DNA of 38,831 nt from Streptococcus loxodontisalivarius (GCF_016908645.1 NZ_JAFBEH010000021.1:1-38831), one strand, 5' to 3'. Positions 17,416 through 26,052 are shown, counted from the first letter of the stretch. Numbers and translations: made by a program. Notes: a model not told the origin generated them from the letters alone.

Positions 17416-18544
17416 AGTTTGTCTTAGCCTTCAAGAATTTTGAAATTTCTTCTACGGCAAATGGCAGAGCTTTTTCATTTGGACTCATCTTAGCGTGATG
17501 AAGTGGGTAAGGTGTGTCTACACCCAACCAGAACATAACACCTGGAATCTTATTAAGTAGATAACCAAAGTCCTCACCTGTCATAGCTGGTGGACAGTCA
17601 ATCAAGTTAACAGCAGGGCTATTCCCAAAGAAATCCATCAAGTCATCTGCCAACTCTGGATTGTTCTCAACAGGAAGATAGCCACCTTGAGTCAACTTAA
17701 CATCGACTTCCATACCGAAGCTAGCTGCAACGCCCTCAGCAATGGTCTTGACACGGTCTTGAATAAGTAGACTCATCTCTTGCGTCAAGGTACGAATGGT
17801 TCCATGAAGCTGAGCAGTCTCTGCGATGACATTATTGGTTGTACCAGCATGCATCGATCCAAAGGTCACAACACCACCCTGAATAGGGTCAACATTACGA
17901 CTGACAACCGTCTGAACCTGAGTAACAAAGTAAGAAGCTGCAACTAGGGCATCATTGGCATCATGAGGAAAGGCTGCGTGACCACCACGCCCCTTAAAAG
18001 TAATCAGGACCTCACAAGTCCCCGCAAATAGGGTTGATCTATTGGTCGCAATATCTCCTACCTTGAAATCTGGACGAACATGGAGTCCATAAAACTCATC
18101 TGGTTTCCAATCACCAAAAGCACCGTCCTCATACATGAGCATGCTACCTGCAAAGTTTTCCTCCGCAGGTTGGAAGAGAAAGAGCAGATTGTTTTTTGGC
18201 TGTACCTGAACCAATTCATTCAAAAGACCAAGCGCCGTTGTCATGTGCATATCATGACCACAGGCATGCATACGCCCCTCATGTGTGCTAGCAAAGTCCA
18301 AACCAGTCTCTTCAATAATAGGCAGAGCATCAATATCCGTACGCCAACCAATCGTTTTCTCAGGAGCAGAGCCATTGAGGAAGACAAGGATACCTGTTCG
18401 CCACGTTCTCTCTTCTACAAAATCTTTACCAGCCGTGATTTCAGCGATACGCTCCAAAAGATAGGCTTGCGTTTTAAACTCTTCCAAACCAATCTCAGGA
18501 ATCTGGTGTAAATCACGACGGATTTTAATTAAATCTAAAGTCAT
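17414..18544 (-). CDS. dapL: N-acetyldiaminopimelate deacetylase (M20 family)
   Basis: Metal-dependent M20 amidohydrolase, 376 aa. The motifs seen are [15 protein letters not shown] (typical N-terminus), [10 protein letters not shown] (metal-binding His/Asp) and [10 protein letters not shown] (catalytic and metal Glu). In Gram-positive bacteria this family next to dapH releases LL-diaminopimelate from its N-acetyl form in the acetylase branch of lysine synthesis. dapH lies 200 bp upstream on the same strand, which supports this over a hippurate or amino-acid amidohydrolase. The symbol dapL is used loosely, since some sources reserve it for an aminotransferase. AAAGGAAAA precedes the ATG. The gene may be separated from dapH transcription by the hairpins at 18570-18737. 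Confidence 0.85.
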   Translation of the reverse strand: MTLDLIKIRRDLHQIPEIGLEEFKTQAYLLERIAEITAGKDFVEERTWRTGILVFLNGSAPEKTIGWRTDIDALPIIEETGLDFASTHEGRMHACGHDMHMTTALGLLNELVQVQPKNNLLFLFQPAEENFAGSMLMYEDGAFGDWKPDEFYGLHVRPDFKVGDIATNRSTLFAGTCEVLITFKGRGGHAAFPHDANDALVAASYFVTQVQTVVSRNVDPIQGGVVTFGSMHAGTTNNVIAETAQLHGTIRTLTQEMSLLIQDRVKTIAEGVAASFGMEVDVKLTQGGYLPVENNPELADDLMDFFGNSPAVNLIDCPPAMTGEDFGYLLNKIPGVMFWLGVDTPYPLHHAKMSPNEKALPFAVEEISKFLKAKTN

Positions 18545-18569
18545 ATTTTCCTTTCAAGAAAGAGAGTGA

Positions 18570-18682
18570 GACAGAAATCGGTAATTCCAAAGGAATTCGA
18601 TTTCGTTGTCGCACCTCCGCACAGTTGAGTAGGGCTATAAGAATTGTTTTATCAACGAATTAGAGCCCACTCAACCACTGCG
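18570..18682. repeat. Two-hairpin streptococcal intergenic repeat
   Basis: Hairpin 1 (18570-18610): GACA-GAAATCG-AATTCC pairs with GGAATT-CGATTTC-TGTC around an AAA loop, with small bulges. Hairpin 2 (18618-18682): CGCA and GTTGAGT(A)GGGCT pair with AGCCCACTCAAC and TGCG. From memory, units beginning GAG-TG-GACAGAAATCGG and containing GTTGAGTAGGGCT recur between genes in mitis-group genomes. This copy separates dapH from the deacetylase gene. Confidence 0.6.
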
Positions 18683-18700
18683 TCTTGTTATTCAAACCAT

Positions 18701-18737
18701 AAAAGCTGAGAAGTTATATACTCCTATCTCAGCTTTT
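18701..18737 (-). terminator. Terminator of dapH
   Basis: An 11-bp perfect stem (AAAAGCTGAGA / TCTCAGCTTTT) with a 15-nt loop, ending in TTTT on the minus strand, 7 bp after the dapH stop. Confidence 0.75.
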
Positions 18738-18743
18738 TATCTA

Positions 18744-19442
18744 TTACAAGTTACGCAAAGCGTCTTCAAGAGCTGTTTTTTGTTGTGTTTGAGCATCAAT
18801 TTCTTTGATAACACGGGCTGGGACACCAGCAACAACAACGTTTTCTGGAACGTCTTGAGTAACGATAGCTCCTGCCGCAACAACAGAACCGTTACCGATT
18901 TGAACGCCTTCGATAACAACGGCATTAGCACCAACAAGAACATTGTCTCCTACACGTACTGGCTCAGCTGACGCAGGCTCGATAACACCCGCAAGGACAG
19001 CACCTGCACCGATGTGGCTGTTTTTACCAACAGTTGCACGACCACCAAGGATTGCACCCATATCAATCATAGTTCCACTACCGATTTCAGCACCGATATT
19101 GATAACAGCACCCATCATGACAACAGCATTGTCTTCGATAGTGACTTGATCACGGATAATAGCACCTGGCTCAATACGAGCGTTAAGGTGGCGTTTATCA
19201 AGTAATGGCACAGCTGAGTTGCGACCATCTTGCTCAACAACATAGTCCTTGTTTTCTGTCAAACCTGCCAAAAGAGGTTCTACTTCTTTCCAGTCACCAA
19301 AAAGAACATTGCCAAGCTTAACAACTGAAGCAGGAACTTCAGCAGCCAAACTTCCTTCAAAAGTTACTTTAACATTTGTTTTCTTTTCAGCATTACCGAT
19401 AAATGCAATAATTTCTTGTGCAGACATTTTTTGTGCAGTCAT
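18744..19442 (-). CDS. dapH: Tetrahydrodipicolinate N-acetyltransferase
   Basis: Acetylates tetrahydrodipicolinate with acetyl-CoA, the committing step of the acetylase branch of lysine/diaminopimelate synthesis. A short N-terminal alpha/beta domain (1-85) is followed by a left-handed beta-helix of hexapeptide repeats ([20 protein letters not shown]... to [11 protein letters not shown]), ending in a short tail ([19 protein letters not shown]). Length 232 aa is typical. The start ATG follows an extended -10 promoter at 19499-19507. The ribosome binding site is weak (TCTAGGT), and a second in-frame ATG five codons in is the alternative. It acts with the M20 deacetylase downstream. Confidence 0.94.
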   Translation of the reverse strand: MTAQKMSAQEIIAFIGNAEKKTNVKVTFEGSLAAEVPASVVKLGNVLFGDWKEVEPLLAGLTENKDYVVEQDGRNSAVPLLDKRHLNARIEPGAIIRDQVTIEDNAVVMMGAVINIGAEIGSGTMIDMGAILGGRATVGKNSHIGAGAVLAGVIEPASAEPVRVGDNVLVGANAVVIEGVQIGNGSVVAAGAIVTQDVPENVVVAGVPARVIKEIDAQTQQKTALEDALRNL

Positions 19443-19498
19443 GAATCAAATACCTAGAGCACTAAGGCTCACTTTCTTTCTATTGTTTATTACTTACC

Positions 19499-19507
19499 AT
19501 TATATCA
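19499..19507 (-). promoter_or_regulatory. Extended -10 promoter of dapH
   Basis: TGA-TATAAT on the minus strand (hexamer 19499-19504), predicted leader about 50 nt; no good -35. Confidence 0.6.
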
Positions 19508-19540
19508 AATAGTCAGAATATTTGGTAGATTTTTGAAATA

Positions 19541-19568
19541 AAAAATGACTCCCATTTGGAAGTCATTT
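19541..19568 (-). terminator. Terminator of pgi
   Basis: On the minus strand AAATGACTTCC / GGGAGTCATTT (one G-U pair) with a 4-nt loop, then a T run; 10 bp after the pgi stop. Confidence 0.85.
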
Positions 19569-19578
19569 CATTCTTATC

Positions 19579-20928
19579 TTACAGACGTGCGTTTAATTCT
19601 GCTGACAATTCTTCAAATCCTGGTTTACCAAGAAGAGCAAACATGTTGCGTTTGTATGCTTCTACACCTGGTTGGTCAAATGGGTTAACTCCATTGAGGT
19701 AACCTGATAAACCAATAGCAAGTTCGAAGAAGTAAATTGTGTAACCAAGTGTGAATTCATCTTGTTCTGGAAGAGTTACAAACATGTTTGGAACACCGCC
19801 ATCTGTGTGAGCAAGAAGAACACCATCAGTTGCTTTTTTGTTAACGAAGTCAACATCTTTACCTTGGAGGTAACCAAGTCCATCAAGATCTTCAGCTAGT
19901 TCTGGAATAATGATGTTTTTACGTGGTTTGTCAACACGAACAACTGTTTCAAACAAGTTGCGGTAACCTTCTTGGATAAATTGTCCAAGTGAGTGAAGGT
20001 CAGTTGAGAAGTTAGCTGATGTTGGGTAGATACCTTTTTGGTCTTTACCTTCTGATTCTCCAGCCAATTGTTTCCACCATTCACCGAAGTACTGAAGTGA
20101 TGGCTCATAGTTTGCCAAAATCTCTGTGATATAGCCTTTACGGTAAAGAACGTTACGAACTGCCGCATATTGGTAGGCAATATTTTCAGAAATTTTATCT
20201 GATGACAAATCTTTACGAGCTACGTTAGCACCATTCATAAGAGCAGTAATATCTGCACCTGATGCTGCTATTGGCAAAAGACCTACAGCTGTAAGAACTG
20301 AGAAACGTCCACCAACGTTATCTGGAACAACGAAAGTTTCCCAGTTGTTTGCGTCAGCTTCAACTTTAACAGCTCCACGTACTTTATCAGTAGTTGCGTA
20401 GATACGTTTGTTCGCTTCTTCTTGACCGTATTTTTTAACCAAAAGTTCTTTGAAGACACGGAAAGCGATAGCTGGCTCAGTTGTTGTACCTGATTTTGAA
20501 ATAACGTTAACTGAGAACTCTTTATCCTGAACATACTCTACCAAGTCAGCAAGGTATGTTGAAGAGATTGAGTTACCTGCGTAAAGAATTTGTGGCGCTT
20601 TACGGTTTTCAGCTGATTGAAGGTTAACAAAGTGGTTGTTCAAGAAGTCAATAGCTGCTTTCGCACCAAGGTATGAACCACCGATACCAATTACAACAAG
20701 AACTTCACTGTCAGATTGGATTTTTTCAGCTGCTTTTTGGATACGAGCGAATTCTTCTTTGTCATAGTTTTCAGGAAGGTCTAACCAACCCAAGAAATCT
20801 GAACCTTGACCAGTTCCTTGACGCAAGAATGCATCAGCCTGTGAGACTTGTCCTTGCATGAAATCAATTTCATGCTCTGAGACAAATTGTCCTAGGACTT
20901 TTGAATAATCAAATGTAATATGTGACAT
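19579..20928 (-). CDS. pgi: Glucose-6-phosphate isomerase
   Basis: Interconverts glucose 6-phosphate and fructose 6-phosphate in glycolysis. The 449-aa length is that of the Firmicute short form. Signature regions: [13 protein letters not shown] (phosphosugar loop), [13 protein letters not shown], the PROSITE-type [17 protein letters not shown], and the C-terminal [11 protein letters not shown]...[15 protein letters not shown] precedes the ATG, with a near-consensus promoter at 20961-20989. Monocistronic with a strong terminator, and expected to be highly expressed. Confidence 0.97.
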   Translation of the reverse strand: MSHITFDYSKVLGQFVSEHEIDFMQGQVSQADAFLRQGTGQGSDFLGWLDLPENYDKEEFARIQKAAEKIQSDSEVLVVIGIGGSYLGAKAAIDFLNNHFVNLQSAENRKAPQILYAGNSISSTYLADLVEYVQDKEFSVNVISKSGTTTEPAIAFRVFKELLVKKYGQEEANKRIYATTDKVRGAVKVEADANNWETFVVPDNVGGRFSVLTAVGLLPIAASGADITALMNGANVARKDLSSDKISENIAYQYAAVRNVLYRKGYITEILANYEPSLQYFGEWWKQLAGESEGKDQKGIYPTSANFSTDLHSLGQFIQEGYRNLFETVVRVDKPRKNIIIPELAEDLDGLGYLQGKDVDFVNKKATDGVLLAHTDGGVPNMFVTLPEQDEFTLGYTIYFFELAIGLSGYLNGVNPFDQPGVEAYKRNMFALLGKPGFEELSAELNARL

Positions 20929-20960
20929 GTTATATCTCCCTTTAAATCGGTTTCCTAACT

Positions 20961-20989
20961 ATGATACTCTTTTAACATACTTTTTTCAA
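20961..20989 (-). promoter_or_regulatory. Near-consensus promoter of pgi
   Basis: -35 TTGAAA (20984-20989), a 17-bp spacer, -10 TATCAT (20961-20966): five of six matches in each box. Predicted leader about 25 nt. Confidence 0.75.
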
Positions 20990-21030
20990 TGATTTTCCCT
21001 GAATTTCTTCAAAAAAAGAAAACGGTGCCA

Positions 21031-21064
21031 TTTTCAGAAAAATTTTCTTTCTTTTTTCTGAAAA
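21031..21064. terminator. Hairpin after the PsiE-like gene
   Basis: An 11-bp perfect stem, TTTTCAGAAAA / TTTTCTGAAAA, in the gap before pgi. T-rich on both strands, so it could end the minus-strand PsiE-like transcript. Confidence 0.6.
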
Positions 21065-21081
21065 CAACCTCGTTTTTTCAT

Positions 21082-21699
21082 CTAATTGATTGATTTAATC
21101 ACTTCCACACGTGTAATCGTTGCATCTTTCATACTTTCAATTCGTAAGGCAACATCCTTGTCGTAAATGGTCGTTCCGATAGTGACTGTTTTACCCTCTT
21201 TTAGGATTTTACGAACCATCCAATCACGCAACAGTTCGTCAGGCTCAGATGTTAGCTTCATTCGCGCAAGCACATTGGCCATCTTAACCTTCTGACTACC
21301 TCTCAAAGTGATACGACTGGTATCATCAAAGCTAATAAGAAGGTATTTACGAGCTGCAAAAAGAAGAACAAGGGCAAAGACACTGATCAGTGAGTTGAGG
21401 GCAGAGTCATGAGCAACCACAATCTGACGGGCAATAGCAAAAAGTAAAACCTCTATGATAGTGGTTGACGTATGTTTAGTTAGCATCTTGATCAACTCGA
21501 CACCGATAGCCAGACTCATGGCTTCATTGAGAAATTCCTGAAGGAAATTTTCAACACTGAGACTATTTGAAAAAACATGTGTTGCTTCTGCAACAAGACG
21601 TACAGTCAGAAGAAAAAGCACCACCGAGAGAATCAGAGAGATAATAATCTCAATGTAAAAGGATAATTCATATAAAATGGTCTGTAAAAACTTACGCAT
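21082..21699 (-). CDS. PsiE-like membrane protein with a C-terminal soluble domain
   Basis: A 205-aa protein. Its first 130 residues contain about four helices. The segment IIEVLLFAIARQIVVAH resembles the A-R-x-I-I-V-x-H region of phosphate-starvation-inducible PsiE proteins. Residues about 130-205 are soluble (RITLRGSQKVKMANVLARMKL...). The function of the family is unknown, and no phosphate-response site is evident here. AGGAGGAA precedes the ATG. It lies 57 bp after the P-loop gene on the same strand, so the two may form an operon. The family assignment is moderate. Confidence 0.7.
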   Translation of the reverse strand: MRKFLQTILYELSFYIEIIISLILSVVLFLLTVRLVAEATHVFSNSLSVENFLQEFLNEAMSLAIGVELIKMLTKHTSTTIIEVLLFAIARQIVVAHDSALNSLISVFALVLLFAARKYLLISFDDTSRITLRGSQKVKMANVLARMKLTSEPDELLRDWMVRKILKEGKTVTIGTTIYDKDVALRIESMKDATITRVEVIKSIN

Positions 21700-21756
21700 A
21701 ATTCCTCCTCTAAGTCCTATTTCTTCTATTATATCAAAAGTCCCTGCTTCCTATCT

Positions 21757-22248
21757 TTATCTTTCCATAAAATCTTCCAAAACCTGACCCGAGCTTAAGA
21801 GACTAATCTTATCCGGCCATAGATGGCTCGCCAGAGTCAAGCTTAACAAGGTTGGATACCAAATCACCATCACTTCCGCAATAAAGCGTTTATTATTGCC
21901 TCTTTGTTGATAGCGCTGCAGATATTCCTTTCGTAAGGAGGACTTAGGTATATAGATGTGAAAATCAGAATCACCAGCTTTTCTCATCTGCTTAAGGATT
22001 CGAGGAAGAAAATTTAAGGCAGCCAATACTGTTTTCCCTTGCTTATGTAAAGCCAAGGCTCTATCTGTATAAACCTGTTTGTAGTCCTTTGATCTGAGTG
22101 GTCGCTTGAGCGATTTTCTCTCTTCCTTGGTCAAATGGCTGACGCTACTATTATTATATTTGATTTCAGAAAGTTCTAGGTCAACAAAGTTCTTATCCTT
22201 TTGTGCTAAACTGGTTTTTCCAGTACCTGGGAATGCAAAAATAATCAT
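21757..22248 (-). CDS. Small P-loop NTPase (nucleotide-kinase-like), function unknown
   Basis: A 163-aa cytosolic protein starting MIIFAFPGTGKTSLAQ, whose Walker A loop (GTGKTS) lies right at the N-terminus, as in small nucleotide kinases. It is followed by a possible acidic site (DLELSEI), a basic middle section (KEERKSLKRPLRSKD) and LHKQGKTVLAALNFLPR. I chose the ATG at 22248 because AAAGGAG lies 7 nt upstream. The longer reading to 22377 runs into the 4.5S RNA gene and has no ribosome binding site. Similar small ATPases occur in phages and Firmicutes. The substrate cannot be named. Confidence 0.75.
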   Translation of the reverse strand: MIIFAFPGTGKTSLAQKDKNFVDLELSEIKYNNSSVSHLTKEERKSLKRPLRSKDYKQVYTDRALALHKQGKTVLAALNFLPRILKQMRKAGDSDFHIYIPKSSLRKEYLQRYQQRGNNKRFIAEVMVIWYPTLLSLTLASHLWPDKISLLSSGQVLEDFMER

Positions 22249-22357
22249 AGACAGGCTCCTTTTAACTAGTTTTAAATCCAGTCTATCAAAAAGTCTGCTT
22301 AAAGAATAGAAATGAAAAAAACTGCCACAAATTTGCCACAGTTTCCAATAAATACAA

Positions 22358-22434
22358 AAAGAGCACACACCTAACATCGCTTAGGGCTGCTGGATTCCTC
22401 CCCTGACCCGCTTCACGCATAAGTGTTGCTCCGT
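22358..22434 (-). ncRNA. ffs: 4.5S RNA (small bacterial signal recognition particle RNA)
   Basis: The minus-strand transcript contains the SRP core GGGTCAGG-GGA-GGAA-TCC-AGCAGCCC: a GGAA tetraloop closed by GGA/TCC and the asymmetric CAGG/AGCA internal loop that binds Ffh. The ends pair (GAGC near the 5' end with GTGCTC), and the RNA runs into TTTTTG as a terminator. An extended -10 (TGC-TATAAT, 22440-22448) sits 6 nt upstream. The gene lies next to tadA, as I recall for other streptococci. Length of about 77 nt is approximate at both ends. Confidence 0.92.
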
Positions 22435-22439
22435 TTATT

Positions 22440-22448
22440 ATTATAGCA
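22440..22448 (-). promoter_or_regulatory. Extended -10 promoter of the 4.5S RNA
   Basis: TGC-TATAAT on the minus strand (hexamer 22440-22445), placing the RNA 5' end near 22433-22434. Confidence 0.75.
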
Positions 22449-22456
22449 TAATTCTA

Positions 22457-22975
22457 TCAGTTTGCAAGTTCTGAATTTTCCTTAGCAAGACGCTTGGCTT
22501 CTTTCTTACGTTCACGGCTCTGACGGAAAAAAGTCTGCATGATAGCCGCACAGTCATCTGCTAGTATACCAGTCTCAACCTCGACACGGTGATTGAGGCG
22601 TTCATCTGTCAGGATATCATAGAGACTACCTGCTCCGCCAAACTTGGCATTGGCAGCCCCATAGATAACCTGCGGGATGCGGGCAAGCCCAATAGCTCCG
22701 CTACACATGACACAGGGTTCTATGGTGACAAAAAGGGTGGCATCTAGCAAACGCCAGTTGCCTTCTGTCTGATTGGCTTCATTGATTGCCATGATTTCAG
22801 CATGCATGATGGCTTGGTTGAGCTCCTCACGCGCATTGTGTCCACGACCGATAATCTGTCCATCCTTAACGATAACACAGCCGATTGGAATCTCCTCTTT
22901 TTCCAATGATTTTTGAGCTTCCTTGAGAGCTTCTGTCATGAAATAAGCTTTTTCTTCCTGACTAAAGTCTGCCAT
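22457..22975 (-). CDS. tadA: tRNA-specific adenosine deaminase
   Basis: Deaminates A34 to inosine in tRNA-Arg(ACG). It is a cytidine-deaminase fold enzyme: HAEIMAI (zinc His and catalytic Glu) and PCVMCSGA (zinc cysteines) are intact. The 172-aa form starts at ATG 22975, which overlaps the stop of the upstream MBL-fold gene (TGATG). A TTG one codon earlier is less likely. The Shine-Dalgarno is poor, so translation is probably coupled to the upstream gene. The basic tail (RERKKEAKRLAKENSELAN) is typical for streptococcal TadA. Confidence 0.95.
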   Translation of the reverse strand: MADFSQEEKAYFMTEALKEAQKSLEKEEIPIGCVIVKDGQIIGRGHNAREELNQAIMHAEIMAINEANQTEGNWRLLDATLFVTIEPCVMCSGAIGLARIPQVIYGAANAKFGGAGSLYDILTDERLNHRVEVETGILADDCAAIMQTFFRQSRERKKEAKRLAKENSELAN

Positions 22976-23751
22976 CAACAGTCACCGATTTCCCAAGCCT
23001 TATGCGGCTCTGCCAATTCTACTGGAATGCCATTTGAGTAGCTCTCAGTCTGCTCTCTGAGAATCTCTAGGTGTCTGTCTGGGTCAATACCAGCTGGCGG
23101 AAGAGGCGGCATATGCGTCAAGACCAGTTTTTTCACAGCTGCCTGCGCAGCAATTTGCCCAGCTTCCTTAGTGGTCAAGTGAGCGATATGTTTTTCGTTA
23201 CCTTCATAAAGGTAAACATCCGCCAAAAAGAGGTCTGCGTCAGCTGCAAAATCAGCCAAGCCGTCAAAGTAACCAGTATCTCCTGTAAAGACAAAAATCT
23301 GACCAGTCGCTGGCTCCACGATACGAAAGGCATAGCAAACCACAGGATGCACGGTCTTGATAAAGCTAATCTCAAAAGGACCAATCGTCTCGATACCATT
23401 AACATCGTAGGCAATTCCTTTGGAAACACCTGGGAGAGTCAGCTTAGCAAACTCATAGCTATCCTCATCATGACCATAGGTCGGAAGCTCCTTTGGTTCC
23501 CAGAGATGTTTGGGATAAAGTTGGAAATAATGACGCAAAACACCCAAGTCTGCTACATGGTCTGGGTGATAATGGCTGATAAGGATAGCGTCCAAGTCCA
23601 AAGGGCTAATTTCCTTTTCCAATTCATTGACTGCACGGCTACCGCAATCAATCAAGAGCTGGAAACCGTCGTGACCTGTCAAAAGATAGGATGTTGTTCC
23701 ACCATCTTTATAAGGATAGGCTCCCCAGCAACCAAGTGTTGTTAATTTCAT
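22975..23751 (-). CDS. MBL-fold metallo-hydrolase (RNase Z-like fold)
   Basis: A 258-aa metallo-beta-lactamase-fold enzyme. The metal motif SHYHPDHVADL (HxHxDH) is around residue 59, a later histidine lies in TVHPVVC, FTGDTGYFDG carries the bridging Asp, and LTHMPP the last His. The family resembles YhfI-type hydrolases and short RNase Z relatives; the substrate is unknown. It overlaps tadA by 1 nt, forming a two-gene operon. AAGG precedes the ATG. Its promoter sits in the tail of the terminator of the adhesin gene (23793-23818). Confidence 0.9.
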   Translation of the reverse strand: MKLTTLGCWGAYPYKDGGTTSYLLTGHDGFQLLIDCGSRAVNELEKEISPLDLDAILISHYHPDHVADLGVLRHYFQLYPKHLWEPKELPTYGHDEDSYEFAKLTLPGVSKGIAYDVNGIETIGPFEISFIKTVHPVVCYAFRIVEPATGQIFVFTGDTGYFDGLADFAADADLFLADVYLYEGNEKHIAHLTTKEAGQIAAQAAVKKLVLTHMPPLPPAGIDPDRHLEILREQTESYSNGIPVELAEPHKAWEIGDC

Positions 23752-23782
23752 ACGTATTACCTTCTTTGATTTTACTAGCTTT

Positions 23783-23791
23783 ATTATAACA
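23783..23791 (-). promoter_or_regulatory. Extended -10 promoter of the MBL-tadA operon, abutting a terminator
   Basis: TGT-TATAAT on the minus strand (hexamer 23783-23788). The position of a -35 would fall inside the terminator stem of the adhesin gene, so the promoter must rely on the extended -10. Confidence 0.6.
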
Positions 23792-23792
23792 G

Positions 23793-23818
23793 AAAAATCA
23801 CGGTCTCCCGTGATTTTT
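23793..23818 (-). terminator. Terminator of the adhesin gene
   Basis: AAAAATCACGG / CCGTGATTTTT, an 11-bp perfect stem with a 4-nt loop, 8 bp after the stop. Symmetric A and T runs. Confidence 0.85.
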
Positions 23819-23826
23819 ACTTAATC

Positions 23827-26052
23827 TTATGATTTACGACGATAAACATAGATACTGGCTGCAATGATAAGCAGACCCAAAATAGAGATCCAAGCTGTCG
23901 CTTTTTCACCTGTATTTGGAAGTACTGATTTAAATGCTTGTTTCACTCCTGAACCACTATTTCCACCATTGTTAGATCCGCCTTTCGGTGGAACTACTGT
24001 TGTCGTGGTACTTGTTGTTGACTCAGTTGTTGGCTCTTCTGTCGTCGTGGTACTTGTTGTTGACGCAGTTGTTGGCTCTTCTGTTGTCGTTGTGCTTGTT
24101 GTTGACTCAGTCGTTGTTTCTTTTGTTGTCGTTGTGCTTGTTGTTGACTCAGTCGTTGTTTCTTTTGTTGTCGTTGTACTTGTTGTTGACTCAGTTGTTG
24201 GCTCTTCTGTCGTCGTGGTACTTGTCGTTGACGCAGTTGTTGGCTCTTCTGTTGTCGTGGTACTTGTTGTTGACGCAGTTGTTGGCTCTTCTGTCGTCGT
24301 GGTACTTGTCGTTGACGCGGTTGTTGGCTCTTCTGTTGTCGTGGTACTTGTTGTTGACGCAGTTGTTGGCTCTTCTGTTGTCGTGGTACTTGTTGTTGAC
24401 GCAGTTGTTGGCTCTTCTGTTGTCGTGGTACTTGTTGTTGACTCAGTTGTTGGCTCTTCTGTCGTCGTGGTACTTGTCGTTGACGCAGTTGTTGTCGTTT
24501 CTGGAGTATGACTATTTTTGAGGTCATAACCATCAACTGTTGCTACATAACCTGCAACATCTTCCTCAGAGATAGTATAGGCAATCTCTTTACCATCACT
24601 ATCGGTTTTTGGTAAATCAGAAAACTGATATTTCCAATTATCTGATTCACTTACCTTCTGTGTATCTACAAGTTTACCATTAGCTAACAAGTTTACAGTG
24701 ATACTTTCTGGACGAATACCATCAATATTATCGCTATCGTCCCATGTTTTAGTACCTGAAACCGATGTTTTTTGAATCTTTTTATCTGACACTGTTAAGC
24801 TAGTTGCTAGACTTGTATGATCAAAGTCTTCACCACTAATAGTCACTGGATCTGCTTTAAGGTAACCTTCTGGTGCATTGACCTCTGTAACGACATAATC
24901 ATCACGCAACAAGTTATTGACTTGAATCTGTCCTTTGTCGTCTGTTGTAACATCAGCTACCACTTGTCCAGTTGCTTTACGTACAACGGTAAATTCTGCA
25001 CCTGGAAGTGGATTTCCATCTTCATCTGTTTTTTGAAGATTTAAAGTGTAATTATAACCATTTGCCGATCCATCGAGTGATTGATAAACAAAGGTATTTG
25101 TTTTTTCAGCTACCACTTTCTGTTTAGCCGAAAGATTAGCATAGTTAGATAATTCTTCGTTATGAACCGGTGTGTAACTAATATCAACTGAGTAAGTGAT
25201 TTCAAAGCCTTCTGAAATATCTCCTAGATTAATAGAGAAAGCTGTCTTGCTGTCATTAACATTGACAGAGTACTCAGAAGTCACATCACTGGCATCTGAT
25301 AATGATAACTCTCCGTTATCATTGATCTGCCAATTACCTTTTGAAATTTTGAAACTTGAGGGATTGTAATAAAGACCTGCTGTTTTCAACGTATCATTAA
25401 TCACTGCATCTGAGTAAGTATTACCTGCTGCATTTACTCGAATGACATAATTCATAGTTTTACTGTCATCAGATAAATAGCTATATTTGTGGAAAACTTC
25501 ATCCTTGCTATCATGACCGACAGATTCTTTATAAGTCACTTCAGTATTGTAAACCGTTTTACCATTCACATCAAAGCTAATCGGATATGTCTTTTCTTCC
25601 TTCACGACAGACATATTAACATTTGTCGAGGCTGACAATTCAAAAGAAACATCCGAGTGCTCTTCAACGTATTTTCGATAAGTCAATGTAATGATATTCT
25701 TGTCTTTATCTGCAACAGCGTCAGCTACGACATTATCTTCTGAATCTTTAACTTCAAACTTAGCATCGTGAATTAACTCCAATTCAGATGGTATGGTGAT
25801 AGCTGTCGTATCTCCCTCATGCACAATATTATTTGGTAAATCAAATGTGACATCCAAATACAATACCGTGTATTGATTGATTGTATCAGCAGCAGTAACC
25901 TCTGTACCGTCAGTTTTTTTCAAGGTCATATTAGTGTTGACATCAACTGTATCAGCACTGACTGTTTGGCTACCAAACGCCAATACCGCTCCAAACCCTA
26001 AAAGGACTGCAATTGAAATTATACGGTATAAATGAAATAATTGTGATTTCAT
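23827..26052 (-). CDS. LPXTG-anchored, Cna-like surface adhesin with Thr-rich repeats
   Basis: A 741-aa cell-wall protein. The signal peptide is about 1-33 (cleavage near VSA-DT; no YSIRK motif). Residues about 35-330 form a Cna/SdrG-like adhesive region of two Ig-like folds; the second resembles the collagen-binding domain (NYVIRVNAAGNTYSDAVINDTL). A SpaA-type prealbumin domain (about 340-425, LNLQKTDEDGNPLPGAEF) and a Cna-B domain (about 430-520, SVSGTKTWDDSDN) follow; both types often carry Lys-Asn isopeptide bonds. Then comes a Thr/Glu-rich stalk of twelve 14-residue units, a GGSNNGG linker, LPNTG, a hydrophobic helix and RRKS. Sortase A should anchor it. The ligand is unknown; collagen or fibrinogen are guesses from the fold. 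GGGAGAGGG precedes the ATG. Confidence 0.92.
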   Translation of the reverse strand: MKSQLFHLYRIISIAVLLGFGAVLAFGSQTVSADTVDVNTNMTLKKTDGTEVTAADTINQYTVLYLDVTFDLPNNIVHEGDTTAITIPSELELIHDAKFEVKDSEDNVVADAVADKDKNIITLTYRKYVEEHSDVSFELSASTNVNMSVVKEEKTYPISFDVNGKTVYNTEVTYKESVGHDSKDEVFHKYSYLSDDSKTMNYVIRVNAAGNTYSDAVINDTLKTAGLYYNPSSFKISKGNWQINDNGELSLSDASDVTSEYSVNVNDSKTAFSINLGDISEGFEITYSVDISYTPVHNEELSNYANLSAKQKVVAEKTNTFVYQSLDGSANGYNYTLNLQKTDEDGNPLPGAEFTVVRKATGQVVADVTTDDKGQIQVNNLLRDDYVVTEVNAPEGYLKADPVTISGEDFDHTSLATSLTVSDKKIQKTSVSGTKTWDDSDNIDGIRPESITVNLLANGKLVDTQKVSESDNWKYQFSDLPKTDSDGKEIAYTISEEDVAGYVATVDGYDLKNSHTPETTTTASTTSTTTTEEPTTESTTSTTTTEEPTTASTTSTTTTEEPTTASTTSTTTTEEPTTASTTSTTTTEEPTTASTTSTTTTEEPTTASTTSTTTTEEPTTESTTSTTTTKETTTESTTSTTTTKETTTESTTSTTTTEEPTTASTTSTTTTEEPTTESTTSTTTTVVPPKGGSNNGGNSGSGVKQAFKSVLPNTGEKATAWISILGLLIIAASIYVYRRKS
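23998..24486 (-). repeat. 42-bp in-frame tandem repeat (stalk of the adhesin)
   Basis: 489 bp, made of eleven full 14-codon units plus a 9-codon end unit. Consensus unit [A/E]STTSTTTTEEPTT; units 8 and 9 end KETTT instead. Because 42 is a multiple of 3, gain or loss of units keeps the frame. The repeat also keeps other frames open on both strands; those ORFs are artefacts. Confidence 0.95.

Noticed and set aside
22249..22377. N-terminal extension of the P-loop protein
   Set aside because: It runs into the 3' end of 4.5S RNA, has no ribosome binding site, and a good site sits before ATG 22248.
23071..23745. 224-aa plus-strand ORF opposite the MBL-fold gene
   Set aside because: It is a shadow of a clear HxHxDH metallo-hydrolase and has no ribosome binding site or family features.
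23998..24486. CRISPR array
   Set aside because: Repeats are contiguous with no unique spacers and encode an in-frame protein stalk; no cas genes are present.
23864..24536. Long open frames on both strands over the adhesin repeat (VVVVLVVD-, SWYLLLTQ- and RQQKSQQL-type)
   Set aside because: They arise because the 42-bp unit is a multiple of three and keeps every frame open. Composition is repetitive, with no ribosome binding sites.
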